This document shows positions 56,268-64,000 of a stretch of 64,000 nucleotides of DNA, piece after piece. The stretch is taken from the NCBI RefSeq assembly GCF_031143425.1, contig NC_090451.1, forward strand, positions 349,316,339 to 349,380,338, written 5' to 3'. The translations under genes and the position numbers were made by a program. A model generated the notes under the pieces. The model saw only the letters and a program-made list of their open reading frames with translations, ran no database searches and was not told where the DNA came from. The stretch comes from Pleurodeles waltl (lineage: Eukaryota; Chordata; Amphibia; Caudata; Salamandridae). Every line of letters begins with the position of its first letter. Positions within the stretch are counted from its first letter, which is position 1.

Positions 56268-58767
56268 TGCAGGAAAGTGCCTCTTTTGACATGGTTAGCC
56301 CCCCACTTTTTGCCTGGTATTTGATGTGGTTTCAAAATTGTTAGTGCCCAGGGCCCTTGCTAACCAGATTCCCTGGGCAAGATCTCTTTCCCAAAAACTG
56401 TTGTGATGCATTGGCACAACTGGAAACACCTTTAGGTGCCCCTATAAGTCCCTAGTAAATGGTAGTAAGGTACCCAGGGCATGTGGTACTAAGGGTAGGT
56501 CCCTAAGGGCAGCAGCACTGGTTGTGCCACCCTCAGGGACCATGCACCCTAGTGCACCCCAGAACTGCCATTGCAGGCTGAGTGTCCTGGTGCAGTCCTA
56601 AATTGTAAAACTGGCATAGCACACAATATGTGTGCCCTGTCCACTAGACATGCATGCAATATAGGTAAGTCACCCCTCTGGCAGACCTTCCAGCTGTAAG
56701 GCAGGGTGCACTAAATTGCACGTGTGGGCATAGATGCATGAGCAATATGCCCCTACTGTGTCCTTGCCAAAACTGGGACATGGTAAGTAAACAGATCAGC
56801 CATGTTACATGCATGTGCTGGACACTGGTCAGTATGACTTTCACAGCTACATGATGCCCACTCTGCACCCTGGGTTGTTTGTTATCAAACAATTCAGAAT
56901 GATACATCCAAACTGGTACCAGTATTGGAATTATTAAAACATTTACCCAGGGGCCACCTTAGAGGTGCCCTCAGCAAAAGCTAACTACCCTGGCATGGTT
57001 GCTGGACAGTCCTAAGCATTCTGCCACCACCAGAAAGGATTCTGGTACCCTGGGGTGAGAGCATGTGCTCTCTGGGTCCAAAGAACAAAGCCCCTCCTGG
57101 ACAGAGATGTTACACCTCCTCCCCCAGGAAAGTGCACTGCCCTGTCAGCGAGCTTCAAAGGGCTTACCGCCTTTGAATCTCGAAACGTAGCGCTTCTACT
57201 AGCAGCAGATGACCACCCCATTGCAACCCCCCCTTTTGGTGGGAGCAACGGCAGGAAAACACACAAAGGACATGGGGAGTGGCCACCACCAGCTTGCACC
57301 ACCACTAAGATGTTGCATGCAAGGTATCCTCCATCTTGCATGGTAGGAAAATATCCGATCAGGGATAAGGAAGTGACCCCTGCCCTTAGGAAGTGGTCAC
57401 ATAGTGGGTGTAGCCAATCTAAGGTAGATGATCCTTTGGTCACTACTAGGTGCTCCCCTAAATGCCCAGTTAATGCAGTATTTAGTGGGCACCCTGAGAC
57501 CTGAAGTTCAGATTCCAAGAAGACCAGCAATAAAGAAGCCCCAAGGCACAAGAATTGTATTCCTGCTGCACACAAAAAGGCGGCAAACCCTGCCTGCTGC
57601 ACCCAGTACTCGACAATCACTGCTGAGGGGTTGCTCAGACATCAGATGAACTCTAAAAATCCCCAGAGGACCTCCACTCTTCTAAACATTGCAGAAGATC
57701 TCCCTCAGAGTGAAGCCATAAAAGCTACAAAGAGCAAAATGCCAGTGAAGTCTAGTTCACTGACTGGCTGCTGCCACAGCTAGACTGAATTTCACTCAAT
57801 AGACCATGAGGACAAAACCTGCTAGTGTGCCAAGTTTGGTGGCACTGCAACCTCCAGTGGCTGAACCATGCAGTAGCCCTAAGTATTCATCACTCAACAT
57901 TGGACACCAGGAAGGAAAGCAAACTATGGACTCCAAAATGAGCAGGAGGAAACCCCAGTCAAAGGACTTTAGAAACCTCCAGAACACCCACCAGAGTGGA
58001 CCTGCTGACCTGCAAGCGACCCTGAAAGTGACCTACCTCCTGCTTTCAAGGGCACATTTGTGTACAGCTCTTCGCTCATCTATCTGCTTTGCACCCGCCC
58101 CCCCTGGGCTCTGTACCAGTGAACCAGCTGTGCTCTAAGGGTCTCCCACCCTTTGCGACCTCTACATTCCAAGGGGACCCACCGGACTCACCTTAAAGTC
58201 CACCTGTGCACTGCTTTTCTAAGTGGTCACCCACAGTGGTCCTGTACAAGCTCAAAGGATTTTCCAGCAGCTCTTCCCACTAAACCTGGGAACGACCTGA
58301 AATACTCAGGTGTGCCCACAGGACTTCTCAATGGTCTTGACCTAAGATCAATAGGAGATATTGGTAAACGCATTGCCTGATTCTATATATATTTTAAAGC
58401 TTTCTCTAATTGATTCCTATGGCATGCACAAAAAGACAATTTTTGATACACTTTGAAAAATCATAACTTAAGAAGTACTTACCCACTTGTGATGCTCTTG
58501 GTCTTAAAATGTTATAAAAATCTGAAGTATTTTTGTAACTTGCTCTCATGTTATTTCTTTGAGTGTGTGTCTTGCTTTGTTGATACTGTGAGTACATCAA
58601 ATGCTTTGCACTTCTCCAAGATTGGCCTAACTGATCAACCACTCTACCATAAAAATTAGAGCATTAGGTGGTCTAGTTTTTACCTCTTTAAACCAACGTG
58701 TGGTTGCCCGGACTCTCTGCATAGTGTGCCCAGCCTTGCACTCTGTATAGAGAGCCAGCCTCCTGCA
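56268..58767 (+). mobile_element. Solo LTR of a second family (about 2.5 kb)
   Basis: Starts TGCAGGAAAGTGCCTCTTTT and ends AGCCTCCTGCA, i.e. TGCAGG...CCTGCA terminal inverted hexamers. It is a long stretch without a real gene, having only short frames such as 57055-57504. Sequence style (CCCAGGGCCCTTGC, CTGGTTGTGCCACCC) resembles the family A LTR at 180-250 (GCAGCACTGGTTGTGCCACC), so the two are distantly related. No clear 5-bp duplication was found (GTCAG against TTTGA), so the limits may be slightly off. Orientation is assumed. Confidence 0.6.
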
Positions 58768-59088
58768 TTTGATATCTCAGCGGTGGGATGGAAACTTTGC
58801 ATTTGCTCATACCACTTTGTCAATTTGTGAGCACATGAATAAGTCTTCAAATTGATTGTCTTTAGCTTAATTGTTTTTTTTTCAATTGGCTAGAATTTTT
58901 GCAACATTTTAAACTAGCTATTAGGTCCCTGGTTATGTCCTTACAACAATAGTTAGATTTAATAAGTCCTTACTTTATTTGGCCTTAACCAAAAAGGGGC
59001 TCCAAATTTATAAAAAAAGTCCCAACTTAGTAGCATAAACATGTCAGATTCAGACAACCAGAGCCAGGAGCTTGACCTTGGCCCTTAC
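58768..59088. other. Short A/T-rich spacer
   Basis: No feature seen. The last bases CTTAC before 59089 are the expected place of one copy of a target duplication whose partner lies beyond the window. Confidence 0.4.
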
Positions 59089-60530
59089 TGTCACGGTTTC
59101 GGGCGGGTCTGATCAGGACTTTGGTTGGGACACCCCTTGAGGTCACCGAATATCCTACAGAGGTAGTGTACTGGGGCAGAGGAGCAGCTAAAGGCATACA
59201 CGGAAAGGACAGCTATGGATAGGCACAGGAAACAGGAAAGTAAAAGCAGAGCAACCCTTGTGCGAACAAACAGGAAACAGATTACCAGTGGACAAACACG
59301 CTGGGGTTGTACACAGAGTAAGGCGCAGAACCTCCCACAGTGACAGGGAATCTCAATGCCTCTGTGCAGTTTGCTCTTACAGATAGTCACCCTGCCAGCC
59401 CCATAGAAAGGAGGCGGCAGAAGTGATTCTGTCTCTGGACCCTAGAGCACAAACAAGGATAGTACTTACATACACAGGACACGCTCTTGTGGGTCCAGCT
59501 GGAAACACAGTGGCGATTCCTGAGAAAACAGCAATAGCACACTGTCACTGTTAGGCACGATATACAACGTATAACACTGGACAAGGATGGGGGCTGGAAT
59601 TGCCTCCTGGAAACCAGGAGCCAACCCCAGTACACAGGAGGACACGTATACACTGGTGAAGACTGATAGAACACTTACCAGACACAAAGAACCAAGAAGA
59701 AACAGAAACAGAAGGGAACAAACAAAGAGGCAGAGGCAAGAACTAGGAACAGGCTCAGGCTGAAGCAAAGGCGGGACTAGGACTTGAAAACAGGGCGCAA
59801 ACTTCTGGCTGGGACAGACAGAGACAGGACTGGGAAACTGAGAACAGGCTCTGGCTGGAACAGGCAAGGACAGGACTGGAATACAGGGAGTAGGAAATGA
59901 GCAGTAAACAGGACTGGGAAACAGAGAGAAGGTTCAGGCTGAAACAAGGCAGGAGCAGGGCAGAGAAACAGGGAGCAGGCTTTGGAAGAAACAAACAGGT
60001 ACAAGGCGAAGAAGTAGGGAGCAGACTCTGGCTGGAACAATCAGGAGCAGGGCAGAGAAACAAGAAACAGGAAACAGGATCAGGCTGGAACAGAACAGGA
60101 ACAAAACTGGAACACCATCCGACAAGGGGTCTGTAACACAAAGGAATTGAAGTCTGATGCACGACGGGGAGCTTGAGGAAATGGCTGCTTATAAGCAGTT
60201 CCCAGCTGGGCTGCACAGGAGTGGTCACAGGTGTGTGTAATTTCGGACACTTGCAAGTCCTGGAGGAGAGGATCCAGTGAAAAGGAGCAACTGGACTTCT
60301 CCCATTGAAAACGATGGGAAACAGAATCCGGGTTTTCCTGACAACCAAGCTGTGCATTATGGGATTTGCAGTCCCAAGAAGCAAATGTAGTCCTACACAA
60401 GTGTACCATGGAGAAAAGAGAAACAAACAGGAGTCAGCAAGGGCCTCTAGATAGGTGTTCAAGGTGATTCCCAGGCTTCTGACAGTCCCCTTACAACGCC
60501 CCCTGGAAATGGGACGACCGAGTCGTAACA
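59089..60530 (-). mobile_element. 3' LTR (1442 bp) of a young LTR retroelement
   Basis: On the plus strand it begins TGTCACGGTTTCGGGCGGG and ends GAGTCGTAACA (TGT...ACA ends). Its first 407 bases recur at 63594-64000 with only two visible differences (AGCAGAG/AGCAGAT near 59252 and TCTGGACC/TCTGTACC near 59438). The element reads on the minus strand, shown by a polypurine tract just inside this LTR. The LTR contains a degenerate minisatellite with units like GGAGCAGGGCAGAGAAACA (59800-60120). Confidence 0.85.
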
Positions 60531-63500
60531 GTATACCCCCTCCCACCAGTCCGCTCAAGAAGAGAAGGCGATCCTTTGGCTGAAAAAAGTTGAAGAGGAA
60601 AAGCCAAAGCAAGAAAATCCAACACCAACCTTGGTTGATAAGTTTACAGTCCTGCCACAGATGAATCATCCAATGAGCAAAGCATGTATTAATACCCATA
60701 TGGGCTCCGATGTCTTTCCTCTTTATTGTTCGAGTGATACGGGAGGAGTGCATGGAGTTGGTTTCTGGTGAAGTGGATTCAGGAGCAAGGAGATCTGGAA
60801 TGGCATTATGGGCGGTATTCTTTATGACATTAGTTTCCTGTTCAATACTTTCTTCTTTGGAGGAGCTGATTTGTGTATTAGTAACTGTCAGGTCTGTAAC
60901 ACCTTCTGACAAGCAGGATTTGTCTGTTTCTGCAGCAGTATTTACATTGATTGTGGTCTGAGGCTTGCAAAGCATAGAGACTTGGGAGACATGGGTAACT
61001 GGTGTTCTCAAAGTAAAAATGAAAAAGTCAGAATTTTCTTTCGTCTTGGATGACTTCAGAGTATCAAATTCAGGAACAACAATAGTTTTCAAGTCTTTAG
61101 AAACTGGATTAACATCTGAAAATGTAGAAGTTCCACAAACTAATTCTTTAGGGTGATCTTCTGATAAGACTGAGATTTCTTCATTGCAAGTGCTCTGTGG
61201 TGTGTTCGTGGTATCAGAAATGGTTTCTTTGCAAGGCGTTTCTACTACAGGTAGTTGATCTTCAACTCTGTTAACATTGAAAGGTTGTTCTTTGGAAAGA
61301 AATAGAACTGGAGTCTCTTCAGAAATCACCTTTACACTGTTATCTAAATTTTCAGCTCTAGCCTTTGAATTGATTATGGTTTCTTGCAATAAAACACTAA
61401 GAACAGTACTTATCATCAGATCTTCGAATACAAGATTAAAATTCAAGTCTTTAGTTTTAGTGGGAAATATTACATCTTTCAGTACTTGAGCTTCAGTTTC
61501 AGATTGCTGGTTTTCAGGAGTCTTTAATTTCAGAGACACAGCAGGTGGCATTGGTGTGGCTGATTTTACATCAAGATCAGATACCGGTAGCTCAGAGATC
61601 TTGTCTTCACTAATGGTGGAGCTGGAAACAGGATACACATTGGCAGGGATCAGCGGGTCAGGATCAGTGGTTGAGGCTGCAACTGTGTCCAGTTCTAGGA
61701 GAAGGCTCTCATTTCTTATGACAGGCTGTTTAGTTTCAGATTGCTGGCTTTCTTCCTTGTCTGAAATATCCACGGTTTGCTTTGACACAGAAGAGATTTT
61801 TAAACTTTCTGAGAAGTCCATTACATTCTTAGTAATTGCGGGTATTTCTTCATGGTCAGAAAATTCCATTAGTTCACTCGAAACAGGAACTGTCTCTTCA
61901 TTATCTGAAAATTCTATGATATTGTTTGAAAGGGCAGGAGTATCCCCACAATCAAAAAATTCTGGTGTATGCGCCATTTGAACAGCACTATCTGCAGGTT
62001 TATTCACGGCAAGGCAGGAACCACTGTCATCACTCGATTCAGATTCTTCAACACTGTTGCACAACTTGCCATTAATCTCCAGCAAAGTCATATCTTGGTT
62101 TCTTAAGGTGCAGCTATTGGAGTCTGCATCAGAACTCTCTTCGTCCTTTGGCTTTATTTGTTCTGATAGAGGGGCTGAGACACTTCCTTCTGAAGACTCT
62201 GATCCATCCTTTGAATCAAGAGGTGTCAAATCTCTCAGAGATGTCAGAGATTCAGTCAGCTGCACAGGGATATTCTCTGGAAAACTACAAGCTGAGAGAG
62301 AGTCTGAAGAAGAGGCTGATATATTTATAACTGGAGCAGTCTTTTGACATTCATTCATAGCAGGGAAAATCTGCTTTATAGCAGTCTTTGGAGAGGCACA
62401 TGAGGTAGCATACTGTTCTTTAAGCCAAAGCTGGTGATCATTTTCTTTTTTCAGGTTTTCAAATTGCCCTGCAGTAGTTTCCATCAGCTGCTCTGTTACT
62501 TTTTCTACCTTACAGATAAACAGAATGTCTGGTTCTGGCAACAGTGAAATATGTATTGATGAAAAGAGCCCATGTGCAAGATTTCTTGTGTATGTTACAA
62601 CATATTCATCATAGAAGTCCGATATCTGCCTTTTAATCTGCCAAAACTGCTCTTTTAGTGTGTGTATGTCCATATTGTTATCAAACCCACTCAGAATAGA
62701 AAACGGTTTAGCAGAGCTTTTAGGGATTGAGACTGGTGTATTATCATCCAGTTTGGGAAGAGCACAAGCCTTTTGAGTTGAACTAAGGAATCCCACAGTC
62801 TTTACTGATTCCTTTGATACAGGTTCTATCCTGCTGACTTGAAAGCACTGAGGGACTGGTAGATCCTTACACGAGTCAGCACAACACTTAGGAATTGAGA
62901 CTGATGTACTGTCATCCAATTTGGGAGGAGCAGAAGCCATTTGAGGTGAACTAAGGAATCCCACAGTTTTTACTGATTCCTTAGATACAGGGTCTAGCCT
63001 GCTGACTTGAAAGCTCTGAGGAACTGAAAGGTCTTTATAAGAGTCAGCACTGCACTTTGAATTTGGAGAAACTGGCCTAGATGGGCTGAAGCACTCAACA
63101 GAAAACAAGGGAATCCCTAGTGTGACTTCTTGAACAGTGTCAGGGTTCTTTGTTTTGACAGAGTCCTGGAAGTGAATGTGGGATGCACTAGCATGAGGCG
63201 AGGAATTAACCATCTTTTCTTGAGAGTAAATGTCTTGTGCAGAGGTAGCAAAAGCACTTCCACGGTTACGAACATTCTTACTGGCTTCAGCTAATAGATA
63301 TTGCAAAAACTCATTACGTCCTTGTAATTCTTCTACAGACAGGGACTGGGGGTCATAGCCACAAATAACATAATAGTCTATCATTGAAAGATTAGCAAGC
63401 CACTCAGTATAGTACTGAACTTGCAGGTTATGGTTTTCTTTAACAAGTCTATCCTTTAAACTAAGGTCTTTTTTAGAGGATCTCAGAGAATGTATAGGCT

Positions 63501-63591
63501 TAGAAAGGGGTGTCTTAACATGATAGGAAAGCCCTTTAGGTTTGTGTGTGCCTTTACTGCCAGGGGAGCTTGAAAAGTTTGGTTCGTGCAT
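59755..63591 (-). CDS. Long ORF filling the LTR element: unidentified protein, no gag or pol (up to 1278 aa)
   Basis: On the minus strand an ATG lies three bases after the LTR edge (63591-63589). The frame stays open for 1020 codons to the polypurine tract and then runs into the 3' LTR until 59755. N-terminal part: basic and Ser-rich, then a likely folded helical region (residues about 45-105: SLKDRLVKENHNLQVQYYTE, then WLANLSMIDYYVICGYDP). Next come two tandem 56-aa repeats (DNA near 63060-62710, each with VSKESVKTVGFLSS). A second folded-looking block with IKRQISDFYDEYVVTYTRNL follows (about 62640). The rest is acidic, Ser/Thr-rich and low in order, with repeats of the type EFSDNEE. No zinc knuckle, protease, RT, RNase H or integrase motif is present. 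The last 60 codons before the tract are hydrophobic and likely 3' non-coding. I do not recognise the protein; a captured host cDNA or an unusual gag are both possible. Confidence 0.6.
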   Translation of the reverse strand: MHEPNFSSSPGSKGTHKPKGLSYHVKTPLSKPIHSLRSSKKDLSLKDRLVKENHNLQVQYYTEWLANLSMIDYYVICGYDPQSLSVEELQGRNEFLQYLLAEASKNVRNRGSAFATSAQDIYSQEKMVNSSPHASASHIHFQDSVKTKNPDTVQEVTLGIPLFSVECFSPSRPVSPNSKCSADSYKDLSVPQSFQVSRLDPVSKESVKTVGFLSSPQMASAPPKLDDSTSVSIPKCCADSCKDLPVPQCFQVSRIEPVSKESVKTVGFLSSTQKACALPKLDDNTPVSIPKSSAKPFSILSGFDNNMDIHTLKEQFWQIKRQISDFYDEYVVTYTRNLAHGLFSSIHISLLPEPDILFICKVEKVTEQLMETTAGQFENLKKENDHQLWLKEQYATSCASPKTAIKQIFPAMNECQKTAPVINISASSSDSLSACSFPENIPVQLTESLTSLRDLTPLDSKDGSESSEGSVSAPLSEQIKPKDEESSDADSNSCTLRNQDMTLLEINGKLCNSVEESESSDDSGSCLAVNKPADSAVQMAHTPEFFDCGDTPALSNNIIEFSDNEETVPVSSELMEFSDHEEIPAITKNVMDFSESLKISSVSKQTVDISDKEESQQSETKQPVIRNESLLLELDTVAASTTDPDPLIPANVYPVSSSTISEDKISELPVSDLDVKSATPMPPAVSLKLKTPENQQSETEAQVLKDVIFPTKTKDLNFNLVFEDLMISTVLSVLLQETIINSKARAENLDNSVKVISEETPVLFLSKEQPFNVNRVEDQLPVVETPCKETISDTTNTPQSTCNEEISVLSEDHPKELVCGTSTFSDVNPVSKDLKTIVVPEFDTLKSSKTKENSDFFIFTLRTPVTHVSQVSMLCKPQTTINVNTAAETDKSCLSEGVTDLTVTNTQISSSKEESIEQETNVIKNTAHNAIPDLLAPESTSPETNSMHSSRITRTIKRKDIGAHMGINTCFAHWMIHLWQDCKLINQGWCWIFLLWLFLFNFFQPKDRLLFLSGLVGGGILLRLGRPISRGRCKGTVRSLGITLNTYLEALADSCLFLFSPWYTCVGLHLLLGTANPIMHSLVVRKTRILFPIVFNGRSPVAPFHWILSSRTCKCPKLHTPVTTPVQPSWELLISSHFLKLPVVHQTSIPLCYRPLVGWCSSFVPVLFQPDPVSCFLFLCPAPDCSSQSLLPTSSPCTCLFLPKPAPCFSALLLPCFSLNLLSVSQSCLLLISYSLYSSPVLACSSQSLFSVSQSCLCLSQPEVCALFSSPSPAFASA
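60531..60547 (-). promoter_or_regulatory. Polypurine tract next to the 3' LTR
   Basis: Minus-strand sequence GGTGGGAGGGGGTATAC lies directly before the LTR start TGTTACG. A G/A-rich tract at this place primes plus-strand DNA synthesis in LTR retrotransposons. It fixes the element's orientation. Confidence 0.8.
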
Positions 63592-63593
63592 TC

Positions 63594-64000
63594 TGTCACG
63601 GTTTCGGGCGGGTCTGATCAGGACTTTGGTTGGGACACCCCTTGAGGTCACCGAATATCCTACAGAGGTAGTGTACTGGGGCAGAGGAGCAGCTAAAGGC
63701 ATACACGGAAAGGACAGCTATGGATAGGCACAGGAAACAGGAAAGTAAAAGCAGATCAACCCTTGTGCGAACAAACAGGAAACAGATTACCAGTGGACAA
63801 ACACGCTGGGGTTGTACACAGAGTAAGGCGCAGAACCTCCCACAGTGACAGGGAATCTCAATGCCTCTGTGCAGTTTGCTCTTACAGATAGTCACCCTGC
63901 CAGCCCCATAGAAAGGAGGCGGCAGAAGTGATTCTGTCTCTGTACCCTAGAGCACAAACAAGGATAGTACTTACATACACAGGACACGCTCTTGTGGGTC
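63594..64000 (-). mobile_element. 5' LTR of the same retroelement, cut by the window end
   Basis: Repeats 59089-59495 almost exactly, 4505 bp away. It is the 5' LTR for the minus-strand element; about 1035 bp should lie beyond the window. No tRNA-complementary primer-binding site (TGG...) follows its inner edge; the coding ATG does instead. Confidence 0.85.

Noticed and set aside
57012..57620. 202-codon minus-strand frame
   Set aside because: Lies within a solo LTR, no recognisable domain, no splice or promoter context.
59466..60040. Cys/Leu/Phe-rich frames in the 3' LTR as membrane proteins or an envelope
   Set aside because: They come from an imperfect LTR minisatellite (CAGGxxCAGG type) and lack signal peptide, cleavage or fusion features.

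Overview
This window looks like intergenic or intronic DNA of a very large salamander genome, most likely a newt of the Pleurodeles type. That assignment is an inference from three things: the density of nested transposons, huge PIF/Harbinger DNA transposons with many GGCGG-rich ends (Harbinger expansion is known for Pleurodeles waltl), and one vertebrate gene exon with correct splice sites. Eukaryotic features are unmistakable: GT-AG introns, LTRs, LINEs, MITEs and microsatellites. There are no operons, ribosome-binding sites, CRISPR arrays or recognisable RNA genes.

Layout. 1-2157 is an LTR of a repeat family seen again at 15.2-25.9 kb. 2.2-3.8 kb is a decayed LINE. 4748-5089 is a hAT MITE with an 8-bp target duplication. 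5.1-7.5 kb holds two L2-like LINE fragments. 8233-8358 is the only confident host coding sequence: one 126-bp exon of an SLC7-family amino-acid transporter, best match LAT2/slc7a8, plus strand. The sequence around it should therefore be slc7a8 intron. 8698-10085 carries two 630-bp MITEs, each a string of about a dozen hairpins. 11.5-13.2 kb is an inverted minisatellite and microsatellites. A solo LTR (15204-25874) is split by Harbinger element H1 (16908-25385). 26-29.8 kb has palindromic MITEs, a (TA)n tract and a tandem array of about 470-bp units. Harbinger H2 (30115-44895, 14.8 kb) contains a young 5,398-bp internal tandem duplication. Harbinger H3 (46031-54875) sits inside an older open reading frame and itself holds a Tc1-like DD37E transposon with an intact transposase (50277-51838). 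56268-58767 is another solo LTR. 59089-64000 is a young LTR element whose internal region has one long minus-strand ORF and no pol.

How the genes work together. H1, H2 and H3 share one three-gene plan: a DDE transposase (HARBI1 type) in the middle; head to head with it across a short CCAAT-rich region, a SANT/Myb-like gene with a long Pro/Ser/Thr-rich tail (called Myb2 here); and at the far end a second SANT/Myb-like gene (Myb1) with an acidic/proline-rich tail and basic C-terminus. Known PIF/Harbinger elements normally carry the transposase plus one Myb-like protein; here there are two. H1 and H2 copies carry few frameshifts and stops, H3 many. Differences between the copies record events: a transposase intron present in H2 and H3 but absent from H1, poly-C length changes, minisatellite expansion, and a new chimeric ORF made at the H2 duplication junction.

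All family calls come from reading the sequence and translations; no database search was possible.
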